Source of the DNA: Chara braunii
Taxonomy: Eukaryota > Streptophyta > Charophyceae > Charales > Characeae
Assembly: GCA_003427395.1 (NCBI GenBank)
Contig: BFEA01000842.1
Location: 281,392 to 308,001 of the forward strand
Direction: 5' to 3'
Length of the DNA stretch: 26,610 nt
Part shown: positions 1 to 8,957 of the stretch, in pieces
Layout of the letters: the number at the start of each line of letters is the position of its first letter
Position numbering within the stretch: position 1 is the stretch's first letter
Translations under genes and position numbers: made by a program
The notes under the pieces: model-generated
Seen by the model: only the letters and a program-made list of their open reading frames with translations
Told to the model about the DNA's origin: nothing
The model's database searches: none

Positions 1-62
1 TAGTGGGGGCGGGGTCGCCCCCCCATCCCTAACACGCCCACACACACACACACACACACACA
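1..62. repeat. G-rich hairpin plus (CA)n, copy 1
   Basis: A 7-bp perfect stem GGGGGCG (5-11) / CGCCCCC (16-22) encloses the loop GGGT and is followed by a (CA)n tract at 39-62. The same order, a G-rich hairpin containing GGGGTCGCCCC followed by (CA)n, recurs at 144-258. The two together look like a diverged tandem duplication with a period near 140 bp. No coding potential is seen. Confidence 0.7.
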
Positions 63-122
63 GTATTGTATATTTTCATGTTCTAACAGAAGATTCATAC
101 GATTTTCCTTCTTTTTTTTTTT

Positions 123-195
123 GTTGATTGATTGATTGATTGAGTGGTGGGGGAGGGGTCGCCCCACCCCCTCGCCACCCACCACGCGCGCGCGC

Positions 196-265
<70 letters not shown>

Positions 266-300
266 TCACTCACTCACTCACTCACTCACAATCAATCAAT
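123..300. repeat. Hairpin, (CG)n/(CA)n/(CACT)n compound microsatellite with inverted GATT ends
   Basis: The tract opens with (TTGA)n repeats at 123-143 and closes with (ATCA)n at 289-300, so its two ends are inverted copies of each other. Inside lie an 8-bp arm pair GTGGTGGG (144-151) / CCCACCAC (178-185), a short (CG)n run at 185-194, (CA)n to 258 and (CACT)n at about 263-289. Open frames here encode only poly-Thr/His or poly-Cys/Val runs and are not genes. Confidence 0.85.
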
Positions 301-730
301 CCCTTTTTTTAAGTTTTTTATTTATTTATTTTTAAATTTTGCATTTGCATTTTCTTTAAACACCTCGTGCCCCTGCAAAAAACAGAAATTCATTTCTGAA
401 AAAATACAGGTGAACTCAGGGACCATATATCTCATGATAAAAAATGACAAAAAAACAAATCCATTTTTTCTTTATATTGTTTTTTAAAATTTTCTTTAAA
501 TCGAATTTAGTTTTTGATTTTATAAAAATCCTAAACAAAGTCCGATTAAAAAAAAAAAAAAATTAGGGTTGTAGGGATTAAAACTTCCTACAACCTTTTT
601 TTTTTTATACCTATAATTTAATTCAGAAAAATTCTGGTAAAATCAGGTCTAGGGCGCGGACCAGGTCGGCCGCTGACGCGGCCCCATCTGCGTCCTCCAT
701 TCGAGATCGGACCCGCGGACACGTCCGCTA
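301..730. other. AT-rich non-coding stretch
   Basis: This stretch is AT-rich with homopolymer A and T runs. The only structure I see is the palindrome at 541-606, listed separately. At 650-730 the composition turns GC-rich just before the Helitron remnant. I found no convincing promoter or Helitron 5' terminus. Confidence 0.5.
541..606. repeat. A-tract/T-tract flanked 9-bp palindrome
   Basis: GGTTGTAGG at 567-575 is perfectly complementary to CCTACAACC at 587-595, with an 11-nt AT-rich spacer. A run of about 15 A lies outside the left arm and about 11 T outside the right arm, so the pairing could extend well past the core. The layout resembles a small foldback or MITE-like unit, or a transcript hairpin with a U tail. 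No second copy was noticed in this window. Confidence 0.6.
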
Positions 731-2672
731 GTGTTTCATAGGTTTGAGCAATTGTACTTGAACGATCCTCAACATTTGGACAATGTGATTAATCAAAGGG
801 TAGATTTGCTTAACGTACCTGCACGTACATCCGATGTCGAACTTGATCGAGCGAAATGCATATTGAGAAGGTTTCATGAATTGCTACAACAACGTAACAA
901 TTACGTGAAGGACTTTATGACGGTTGCTGACCTTCCGCCGAAAGCGTTGAACGGGAGGAAGTTGGTGATAAATCCGGATGACATGCCTGATGAGGAACAT
1001 GCAAGGTATTATAACCGTCCTATGGGTTTATATGAGGTGTGCGTTCTGATGGCAAATGAACTCCTTCCTCGTAAACTCGAGATTCATTTTCGTGCTCCTC
1101 TTCCGGATCAGCGGCAGACTGTTGTCGTGCCGGAATGTCTCGAGCATACGACTGCTTAAGGTTTGTTTTTCTTTTCCCGGAGGGAATTGATAGTTGGTCT
1201 GTCCGACGTGCCTTGAAAGTTAGATGACCGTCAGGACTTAGTGTCAAGGAGTACTATGCATTTCACCTTCACGAGCGCGATGGTGAAAGACCTTGCTTCC
1301 TTTATGCAGCACGTCTATTCTACGAGTTTTGTTGCATGGCGTATGTTAAAGTTGAATCCCTCCGCTTAAAATGGGTAAGATTCCATAAAAAAAGAATTGC
1401 GCTCGGAGTATTATAAGGATTTATAAGATGTTGTGCAACAAAATCAACGTGGTGAGGGTGTTGGGACAAAAGAGGTTTTACCGTCAATGTTCACTGAGGG
1501 GCCCCGATATATGAGTGGAAGATATCACGACAGCATGACAATTGTGAGACGATTCGGAAAACTGGATCTTTTCATCACTATGACGTGCAACACTAACTGG
1601 TCGGAGATCAAACAAACCCTGTTGTCAGGTCAATGTTCTAACGACAGGCTGGATCTTCTTGCTCGAGTGTTTAAAGGTTATCTTGCACAACTGATTGATG
1701 AGATAAAGAACAAATGGATCTTTGGTAGGGTGAGTGGAATGTTGTATGTGTGGAGTTTAAAAAAACGGGTCTACCACACACACATATATTGGTTATCCTG
1801 CATCCGGATGATAAAATTTGGAATGTGGATGCTGTTGACAATGTTGTGTGTGTCGAGATTCCTCCAGAAGGGGAATTGAAAGAAAGGGTAGTCAAGTTCA
1901 TGTTGCACGAGATTTGTGGTACGGAGAAATGTGACGCTTCGTGTATGAAGGACGGAGAATGCACAAAAGAGTCTCCGAAAGATTTCATTTCAACAACAAC
2001 ATTCAAAGACGAACAAACGTACCCTTCGTATAGGAGAAGAAAACCAAGTGACGGTGGTTTTACGATTATATAACACGGTGTCGTTTACGACAATCGTCGT
2101 GTGGTCCCGTATAACCCGTACGTGCTAATGAGGTTTAATTGTCACTTGAATGTTGAATATTGTGCTAACATCAAGGTGTGTAAGTACGTGTACAAAGGGT
2201 GCGATCGTGCTATGGTTTGCGAGCAAGATAATAATGCGTCCATCAACGAGATCAAATTGTATCAAGATATGCGTGTTGTAGGTGCATGCGAAACATGCTG
2301 ACATTTATTTGAGTTCGACGTTGCAGAACAATGGCCCGCGATTGAAACATTGCCCGTGCATATCGAAAACATGCAAAAAGTGCAATTCGAACCTAGGACT
2401 GAGCATGACGTTGTTTCAAGTGGGACCCCAAAAATGAAATTGATGGCATGGATGAAACATAAATTTTTGAAAGAACATGTTCCTAAAGAGAAGCTTCCTC
2501 TTTACGTAGAAATCGTTAATACTCATGTGTTGGATAACAAACATAAGAAGTGGAGCCGAAGAAAGCGTGACCTTCACAGTAGTCTCTTCGGAAAGATATA
2601 TCGGTTGCATCACGTGAGGATCACGGAAGGGAACGATTCTATCTGCGGGTGTTGCTAAACCATGAACATTCT
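731..2672 (+). pseudogene. Degenerate Helitron Rep/helicase gene (N-terminal part only)
   Basis: The segment encodes, in broken frames, the N-terminal half of a Helitron transposase, a rolling-circle HUH endonuclease normally fused to a Pif1-type helicase. The order of recognisable blocks matches the family: a pre-domain (731-1150), LRFVFLFPEG (from 1156), a KEYYAFHLHERD block (from 1246), DVVQQ...GPRYM and LFITMTCNTNW (1427-1600), the PHTHI HUH motif (near 1774-1788), the KYVYKG tyrosine block (2182-2199), LFEFDV...LPVHIENMQ (about 2305-2376) and RFYLRVLLNHE at the end (about 2634-2666). Frame changes occur near 1150, 1416-1427, 1755 and 2628, and in-frame stops lie at 1225, 2071 and 2299; the 2299 TGA sits where relatives usually have Trp. 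The helicase half is absent. The first frame has no ATG start and opens at GTG 731 in a frame that may begin further left. The element is clearly dead. Confidence 0.9.
1427..2301 (+). pseudogene. Helitron-like N-terminal (HUH Rep) domain remnant
   Basis: This is the catalytic portion of the Helitron remnant. The conserved LFIT-x-TCN-x-NW block is at 1568-1600. After a frameshift near 1755 the HUH motif reads P-H-T-H-I with its two metal-binding histidines at 1777-1785. The nicking-tyrosine region reads IKVCKYVYKG, ending at 2199. Helitrons normally have two tyrosines spaced as KYLxKYxxKG; here the block appears shortened and the first tyrosine seems lost, which I infer by comparison with remembered family patterns. 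In-frame stops at 2071-2073 and 2299-2301 separate otherwise collinear segments. Confidence 0.85.
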
Positions 2673-2734
2673 CGTAGGGTGTGCTGTTGCGCACGGCCGT
2701 CCCCCACCCAGATGTAAAAAGCAATTCTTATGTC

Positions 2735-3036
2735 GGACCTCATGGTCGCATCACGCAGGAGTCTTCAGTCACCTTAGCTAAATACCACTCCGATCATGCG
2801 CGCGTGTTATACCTTTCGCGGATCCCCACGACAGGTCAGAGATCCCGCGAGGTACAACTTACCTCCACCTGCGGAAGTTGTCACCATCCTTTAGGTGGGC
2901 GTATCCCTGCTGAGCTACCGACCCACGTGTGAAGACTTTTACATGCAATTGCATAGGTGGGTCAGCCAATGGCGTTTTGTCGATCGTCGTAGCATAGGCA
3001 TACGAGCGGTAGAACGCCTTAAGACTGACCCGTATT
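2735..3036 (-). repeat. Dispersed repeat with tRNA-like A box (SINE-like), copy 1
   Basis: This segment matches 11205-11536 along about 300 bp, best in the block around 2855-2930, where the copies differ at only a few positions. Read on the minus strand it contains GGTAGCTCAGCAGGG (about 2903-2917), which fits the RNA polymerase III A-box consensus TRGCNNAGYNGG and resembles the 5' part of a tRNA. A clear B box at the expected distance is not visible. I infer a tRNA-derived SINE or another dispersed element. The shared peptide TSTCGSCHHPLGGRIPAEL read on the plus strand is a by-product of nucleotide identity. It begins just after the truncated Helitron. Confidence 0.55.
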
Positions 3037-3040
3037 CATC

Positions 3041-3065
3041 GACCGAGGAGCTAAATTCCTCGGTC
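3041..3065. repeat. Perfect 9-bp hairpin
   Basis: GACCGAGGA (3041-3049) pairs perfectly with TCCTCGGTC (3057-3065) around the loop GCTAAAT. It lies at the outer edge of the SINE-like repeat, followed about 20 bp on by a short T run. No function can be assigned. Confidence 0.6.
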
Positions 3066-3148
3066 CGACTACCTAATCAGGTCAACCCTTTTTAGACAGT
3101 TTTCCACGCTTAACTATTTATGACAACGAGTCTACGTTCCTTGTTGAC

Positions 3149-3155
3149 TATATAA
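3149..3155 (+). promoter_or_regulatory. TATA-box-like sequence
   Basis: CTATATAAGC is a good plant-type TATA box in an otherwise mixed-composition stretch. No open frame follows within the next few hundred bases, so if functional it probably belongs to a decayed transposable element such as a solo LTR. It may equally be chance. Confidence 0.3.
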
Positions 3156-3263
3156 GCAATGTCAATGTGTAGCCTCTTTTGCAATTTTACCATTTCTCAA
3201 GATCTCAAAAGAATCCTAGACCATAACCTGCCTAAGCTTGACCTAGAATATAGTCTTGTTCAT

Positions 3264-3265
<2 letters not shown>

Positions 3266-3304
<39 letters not shown>
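3266..3304. repeat. (TA)n microsatellite
   Basis: About 19 uninterrupted TA units, followed by imperfect TATG units to about 3320. Open frames through it encode only alternating Ile/Tyr and are not genes. Confidence 0.97.
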
Positions 3305-3306
<2 letters not shown>

Positions 3307-4296
3307 TATATATGTATATTAGGGGAGCGAATGAGTGGCAGACCTCACTTTCACAATTGTGCTGCACCCTCTCCGAATATCTCAGATGACTACTCAAGTT
3401 CAAAAGACCATCACGACCCAAACAGATGTGCCAATGCAAGGAAGCCACATACATGCACACAAATGCAGGCACAAAATGCACTACCAGCGTCAACCTTTAA
3501 TCCAATCATGGCAAGTCTATCACTCCCTTAAAACCTTGAAACAACACCCCTTCTTACTCCTGACGTTTCTTGCCCAGCCCCCTCACTTTTCAAAAGACCT
3601 TCGAGAGTGACCAGGACATTTCAGGCTTAGATTCAGGGGAAGATTCGTTCGTTCGCTTTTCTTGATTTTGTCTTAGGTATGGGTATCAAGCCATGTGGAA
3701 GTTGAGTCGGAATTATACCGACCTGTTATCCAATGATAACAAAATTGCATTTCCTTACGGGTTTTCTTCCGTAATTTTTTCCAGGAGTGATGGAAACCTG
3801 TAGGCACAATACAGTCCGAAAGAAACTTAACATCCTCCTTTCCTATACCGAGATCTAGGAGATTCCTTCTAGATTTGTGACATAGAGATCAACGTTTATC
3901 GGTGACCCACTGTCTAGCTTCTACCCTTATCTAATCGTCAGGTTGTTGCCTTGTGGTTTAGGCAATGAACAATAGTTCATTCCCAGTTTATCCGACTCAG
4001 TGATCCTACATAAGTTTCTTTTGAGGACCGTCTACCAAAGTTTTCTTCTTAGTTTTTTTCCCTTGGCAAGCACAAACAACATCGTCAAATCATCTTTGAA
4101 AGGAGTCATATGATAGGAATCGAATCAGAGTTCCGGGATGAAGGGATGAGTCTCTCAGGGCCAAGGTCCCACCATCCTCACCTCAATAGAATCAGGAGTA
4201 GTTTGTCAGTAATTGGTTGATCTAAGTTTATTGAGGGGTTAATAATAGTATAGTAAACTGTTCAGGATCTACCCATCTTTTACTGGGCGTCTGTTC
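3305..4296. other. Non-coding stretch without recognised genes
   Basis: The frames here are short and unlike any family I recognise. A TGTTATC/GATAACA inverted repeat lies at 3724-3741, and a similar one with 8-bp arms lies at 13711-13727. Both are preceded by a GTCG...CGAC pair, so both may belong to one diverged dispersed family. Confidence 0.4.
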
Positions 4297-4848
4297 GTGA
4301 TAGGGCATACCTCGTGGGCCTCGCTTCTCCTATCACTATATGACATTGGAGCACAGCTGGCGGGCAATAAGGCAGGCTTCTCAGAGCCTTGCTTCTCTTA
4401 ACACCACTTCCCTTACTTGTACTAGTTATTGCGATAGGGCAGACCTTGCGGCCTTGCTCCTCCTATCGTCGTTTGATATTGAGGCACGACTGGCGGACAA
4501 CAAGGCAGGTTTCTCGGAGCCTTGCTTCTCTTATCACCACTTTCCTTACCCGCACTACCCAAGCGATAAGGCAGGCCTTAAGAGGCCTCGCTCCTCCTAT
4601 CACCTGTTTAAATGCATGGCTTGTTGGTGATAAGGCAGACTTCTCGGAGTCTCGCTTCTCTTATCACCCCCATGCTATCCTTGCTATAGGGCAGGCTTCT
4701 CGGAGCCTCGCTCCTCCTATCGCTTACTTGTACTGACGCACAGTTGGTTCGTGATAAGGCAGGCTTCTCAAAGCCTTGCTTCTCTTATCACCGTTCGTGC
4801 CATTATTGCGATAGGGCACGCTTCTCGGAGCCTCACTCCTCCTACCGC
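4297..4848. repeat. Array of nine ~41-nt two-part hairpins with compensatory stem changes
   Basis: Hairpins lie at 4297-4336, 4363-4405, 4431-4469, 4495-4538, 4563-4603, 4626-4668, 4683-4723, 4751-4791 and 4808-4848, spaced 57-68 bp apart. A typical unit has an outer 8-bp stem, a 4-nt bulge on the 3' side (TTCT or TCCT), a GC/GC pair and an inner 5-bp stem around TCTCGG. Two outer-stem forms tend to alternate: GTGATAAG/CTTATCAC and GCGATAGG/CCTATCGC, which differ by two paired substitutions (T-A to C-G, and A-T to G-C). The inner stem also covaries: AGGCT/AGCCT, AGACT/AGTCT (4637-4652) and AGGCC/GGCCT (4572-4587). Spacers partly repeat every second unit, giving a loose dimeric period near 132 bp. 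Some units (second, fourth, ninth) have imperfect stems. No cas-like genes or identical direct repeats are present, so it is not a CRISPR. Confidence 0.85.
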
Positions 4849-4855
4849 TTATACA

Positions 4856-5400
4856 AGTTTTCTGACGACATTGGTTGTCTCCTTCGACGCCTCTTGAGCC
4901 TTGGGTCATTCGAAAAACTTTAAGATTATCCGGGTAAGGCATACGAGACCTGTACCCCATGACTTAAAGGTCTTCCGACCGATCCTCGGACTGTGTCAGT
5001 TTTGGATCTTCGAGAGGAAGTAGGCTTGAGTCATTGTAGAACAAGAATAAGTCGATGCAGTTCATTATCATAATATCCGACCAACAACATACCCAAATCT
5101 TCAATCCACTGTGAACCCCTTCCCTTATCATTGGTCAGGTGGTCTATTAAGCAAGGGAAGACTGCACGGAGTCAATCCCCTTGCGGCCACATCCCAAAAA
5201 GAAACATTCATATAGCGAGACAATTACTCGAAACTTCTCGTTCTCGCCATGTTTATCCAAAACATTTAGTCATACCTAGTCAGATCCCTTCCACCCAATC
5301 AATGTTTTTTTTTTTCCTTATACATGCTTTATTGCTTTTCCCTTTGCTTGAAATTAAGTCCTGAAGAATTATGACTCAAAGTATTCTCTCTATTATTACA
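4856..5400. other. Non-coding stretch
   Basis: The frames present are short, without recognisable domains or an initiation context. A T run lies near 5305. Nothing else is seen. Confidence 0.4.
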
Positions 5401-5406
5401 AGCATA

Positions 5407-5520
5407 GACAATCACCTAATGGTTATAAATTAAAGGTTTAGGTCAAGCCTAAGTGTGCGTACCTTACTGCTCCCTGCCTCTAGAGTTCCTCCTGAACTCC
5501 GGCAGAGCTCTCGGAATCGC
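5407..5520. repeat. Dispersed repeat family with covarying hairpin, copy 1
   Basis: This aligns with 15869-15990. Shared blocks include AGACAAT...AATG at the left, TCCCTGCCTC, and CTCCGGCAGAGCTC at the right. Between the last two lies a hairpin GAGTTC/GAACTC around CTCCT; in the other copy the arms read GAACCC/GGGCTC, so three adjacent pairs changed, two of them in a compensated way with a third nearly so. The family is unidentified. Confidence 0.55.
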
Positions 5521-5783
5521 CTTGTGGTCGGTCATGTATATCCTCAAGTAACTGGTTGTCTGGCTTCTGACGTTAGCAAACCAAGGTTAATCTCAGGGAA
5601 AATGGATCATCAATTCACCATGGTTGAGGAGATAATTACCCAAGAGGACCAAACTTGATAAGAAGGAAGGAGGGTGGAGGAGGTGGACATCATCGCAAGG
5701 TGTTAGCGTCCCTCTTCCCTCCAACTCCCCGTACCTTCTTCCTCTTCGACCATTATTTGTCATACGATGCTCAATAATAACTT

Positions 5784-5785
<2 letters not shown>

Positions 5786-5826
<41 letters not shown>

Positions 5827-6030
5827 GAAGAAGAAGAAGAAGAAGAAGAAGAATAAGAAGAAGAAGAAGCAAAGGATAATAATGGTTAATTAAGGGTAAT
5901 AGTAATAATTAGTGAGAATTCATTAAAAATAATAGTAATAGTAATAATAATAATAATAAAAATAATGACAATAATAATAATAATAGTGATAATAAAAAAA
6001 AAAAATCAGAAATAGTAATAATGATGATAA
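5786..6030. repeat. (AAT)n, (AAG)n and degenerate AAT tract
   Basis: Perfect (AAT)n covers 5786-5826, (AAG)n continues to about 5869 with one AAT interruption, and a degenerate AAT-rich tail runs to about 6030. Upstream at 5663-5690 is a purine-rich run (GGAAGGAGGGTGGAGGAGG) that resembles a polypurine tract, but no LTR was recognised next to it. Confidence 0.9.
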
Positions 6031-6039
6031 TAGTTTGTC

Positions 6040-7140
6040 ACAATTTTGAATGATTTCGCAAAGAGCAAGGGATCAAGGAAAAAAAAAAGGACAACGTTCA
6101 TCTGATGTACCGTTTGTCAAAGACCTTACCCCCCTTTTTTCTTCTCTTCCTTTCTTCATCGTCCTCCCCGTTCTCCTTCCCTTCCTTCTTCTTCTCTACA
6201 CCCCGCCTTCCTCTCACGCGTGCTGCTTGCAGTCTTGGACTGGGAAACCCGACTGGAATCTCACAGTTCCCCGAGGTAACGTGCATGCACGCTTGCTGTT
6301 CCTACGTGCCTCCTTGCAAGTTGTGTGGGTGCATGCTTGTTGTTTTTGCACGCCTGCCATAGTCCTGCTAGTATCTCGTTGTTTGGCAGCGACCCACGCC
6401 ACTTGGAGTCTACGCATGATGAAGTGGCGATGACACGTTTTTCAGTGGTATGTGACCCTTTTTTTTTTTCTTTTTTTTTTAATATGTCGGCCTTACACTG
6501 CATGTGTCCGTGCATCACACCCTCATCTCTCCCTCTGTGTATTCGTGTGTATCTCTGTGTCCCCATGTATCTGTGTGTCTTGCAAGGAACCTATGTATCA
6601 GTTCGCATGCATGTTACGGGATTCTTACATATTGCAATGCCTCACACAAGTTCAGTGGAAGATGGACGGAAACCATGAAGCACAACTCAATTACCACAAC
6701 CAGATGAGTTCAACTCTATATTGCCGATCAGGTTCATAAGTCTGTCTCTCTCTCTCTCTTAAACTATATAGTCGTGGCCTACTCTCACTTTTCAAGCATG
6801 CACACTCCCTAACACATGAGGATCTGCTCTGAATACCACTCCATGGTTCTGTCTACTAACTAACCCGTAGTCTACTAACTGGCGTTGGCGCAGCTATGGC
6901 TGCTCTTCGTCCAACCAACACCCAACTCACTCTCTCTCGTCCTCAGTGCAGCTCTCAAGCCCGGCGCAGCTCAGTCGCATCTGGAGCACAAGTGTCTTAG
7001 CATTTCCACAACCTCATGAGAAAGAGTACCTTGTTCAAGTGGTAGGCTGGTCAGTCCTTTACAGTGTCGAAATGGTCTGGCGTAGTCTGTTTGTCCCTTT
7101 CTCTTTCTCTCTCTCATTGTAAACGTGTCTGCTTGTCTTG
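6040..7140. other. Non-coding stretch with pyrimidine-rich tracts
   Basis: A CT-rich tract at 6128-6215, T runs at 6460-6480, TG-rich text at 6530-6590 and (CT)n at about 6741-6759 are present. Several frames of 60-127 codons exist on both strands but overlap one another and are driven by low-complexity DNA. I recognise no gene. Confidence 0.45.
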
Positions 7141-7150
7141 TTCGTTTGCC

Positions 7151-7290
7151 TGTGTGTCCGGCCGTGTGACTCACTGTATATCTGACTGTGTATGACCGTG
7201 TATCTGAGTGTGTCTGGCCGTGTCTAACTGTGTCTGACTGTGTATTTGACTGTGTCTGACCGTGTCTGACTGTGTCTGACTGTGTATAAC
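7151..7290. repeat. 10-bp TG-rich minisatellite
   Basis: Imperfect tandem copies of TGTGTCTGAC (variants with CCGTG, TATG and TAACTG) fill this tract, most regular at 7245-7285. No coding role is seen. Confidence 0.85.
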
Positions 7291-7511
7291 TAGGTATTTC
7301 CTTATCTCTGTGTGTGTGCGGAACGTCTAGCGAGATTTAGAGTTGCGTGCACGTGAACAATCACCAGACAAACAGTTGTTCGAGGCAGGTCCGAATCCGG
7401 ACTGTGTTAGTGGCCTCGTTATTTCAGAGTTTTTGTGGGGCCGCAAGTTGCTAACTTGTCCGTCATCTGTTTGCATGCCTGCCGGATGTCTAAGAAGGCA
7501 AATCTGATTGC

Positions 7512-7586
<75 letters not shown>
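7512..7586. repeat. (AAT)n microsatellite
   Basis: About 25 perfect AAT units. It abuts the left end of the repeat starting at 7587, the same arrangement as at 8519-8562 and 8884-8957. Confidence 0.97.
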
Positions 7587-7905
7587 TGCGAGGAACACGA
7601 GTGTGAATGATACACAAAACCCAAGTTGCGAAATCACACAGATGTCTGAGTAGTCGTGTACAAGCAGAGCACAACAACACCGAGAATCCATCTAAATGGA
7701 GCAATACAAGAAAGTAATGAGCCAATGCTCATGCCCATAGGCCACACCGACACAGTATTCAAGGTCGCTCCGAGTCTGTCTGGCGCCCCGCGCCTGGCCT
7801 ACCGCTGTGTTCACTCACAGGCTCACTTCGACTCTCGAAGACCAATATACATGATTGTCCAGTGCATAGCCGACTCCTCTTCAGGCATTAGGTACGTCTC
7901 TCGTC
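7587..7905 (-). repeat. AAT-associated dispersed repeat, copy 1 (most diverged)
   Basis: This segment lies between an (AAT)n tract and a pyrimidine-rich tract that starts after TAGGTACGT (about 7891). It shares short blocks with the copies at 8563 and 8958, such as GGAGCAATACAAGAAAGTAA and AATGAG. If read on the minus strand the (ATT)n tract forms a 3' tail, as in some SINEs and LINEs. The assignment of this copy is tentative. Confidence 0.4.
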
Positions 7906-7952
7906 CTCTTTCTCTCTATCTCTCTTTCCCCGTCTCTCTCTTTCTGTGTATA

Positions 7953-8225
7953 TGTCTCTCTCTCTCACCGTGTCACTATGTGCGTGGGTGTGTCACTGTG
8001 TCTGTGTCACTGTGACCATATGTTTCACTGTGTATGTGGCTGTGTCACAACGTGCGTCACTGTGTCACAGTGTCTGAGTGTGTGTCATAGTGACTGTGTG
8101 TTTTTGAATATGTGTCTTTTGTCTGTCTATCAAGGTCTGTCCGTTTCTGTTTGCTTCTATCTTCTGTGTGTTTTCTGTCTGTTTCTGTTTGCTTCTATCT
8201 TCTGTTCGTTTTCTGTCTGTGGTCC
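7953..8225. repeat. TG-rich minisatellites including a two-copy 38-bp tandem
   Basis: From 7953 to about 8105 there are imperfect repeats of TGTCACTGTG. At 8143-8218 a 38-bp unit starting GTTTCTGTTTGCTTC is present twice (starts 8143 and 8181) with almost no differences, suggesting a recent duplication. Confidence 0.8.
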
Positions 8226-8518
8226 ATCTGTCATCTGCCCGTCTGACTGCCTCTCTCTTCGTTTTCAACCTTCTCTCCTCCAATTCTCTTTTTCTTTCTA
8301 AGTGATAAGATCCAGTGACCTCACACAGCATTCCCAGCGACATACTGCTGAGATCACTACATCCCCGACACTTCACCAGACCGTTCGATCGTAGGAGCAA
8401 CAGGCAGTGCGTACAAAGGGGCGGAACGTAATCAGCTAGAGCTGATTGGTTGTGGTTGACGGGTTGCGCTTATTAGGGACTCTTTTCTCACGACCGATAC
8501 TTACAACTATTTGACTAT

Positions 8519-8521
8519 AAA

Positions 8522-8560
<39 letters not shown>

Positions 8561-8562
8561 TA
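8519..8562. repeat. (AAT)n microsatellite
   Basis: About 14 AAT units directly preceding the second copy of the AAT-associated repeat. Confidence 0.95.
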
Positions 8563-8880
8563 GTAGAGAAATGACAGATTTCAGATAGCAGAATCAAAAC
8601 CAAGAAGTCTTATACTATTCAGAAAACAGAGTTGCACAAATGTATCACCGAAGGAGAACCAAAGTACAAAATTTGGATGTTAATGAGCATGTTCTCGTTA
8701 TTACCAACCAAAGTATCTAGCGTCCATCCTCCTACTTGGTGCTCAGCGTCTAAGCTACTAATGTGCAGCTATCTTCAACCTACGAAGTTACAATGCAACT
8801 GTCGACGTTAACGGCAGATCTGGAGTGCATGAAGATGTCAACCCTTGCAGGCAGTCGCCAAGACCAGGTACATGCCCTCA
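8563..8880 (-). repeat. AAT-associated dispersed repeat, copy 2
   Basis: About 315 bp alignable over its whole length with 8958-9256. Shared blocks include TTCAGAAAACA, TTGCACMAAT, GGAGAA, GCTCRGYG, CAGCTA, AACCTAC and TACAATGCA/GACAATGCA, and both end in a GGTAYRT motif followed by pyrimidine-rich DNA. No protein domain is seen. Strand is assigned only because the AAT tract would then be a 3' tail. Confidence 0.65.
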
Positions 8881-8883
8881 CAA

Positions 8884-8926
8884 AATAATAATAATAATAA
8901 TAAATAAAATAATAATATTAATAATA

Positions 8927-8957
<31 letters not shown>
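8884..8957. repeat. (AAT)n microsatellite, imperfect
   Basis: AAT units with several ATAA and ATATTA interruptions, separating the second and third copies of the AAT-associated repeat. Confidence 0.95.

Noticed and set aside
2681-2932. Conserved peptide TSTCGSCHHPLGGRIPAEL, also read at 11341-11440, as a possible protein domain.
   Set aside because: The nucleotide sequence is equally conserved, with third-position and other changes mixed, the flanking frames differ and stop soon, and the segment reads better as a dispersed repeat on the minus strand.
4297-4848. CRISPR-like array (regularly spaced hairpin repeats with spacers).
   Set aside because: Units vary by compensated substitutions, spacers are themselves related every second unit, no cas genes are present and the context is eukaryotic.
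5663-5692. Polypurine tract of an LTR element.
   Set aside because: Purine-rich, but no LTR with TG start or matching partner was found to its right.
7386-7400. B-box-like GGTCCGAATCC, 110 bp left of the (AAT)n tract, as a SINE promoter.
   Set aside because: No A box at a suitable distance upstream and no second copy of this flank in the window.
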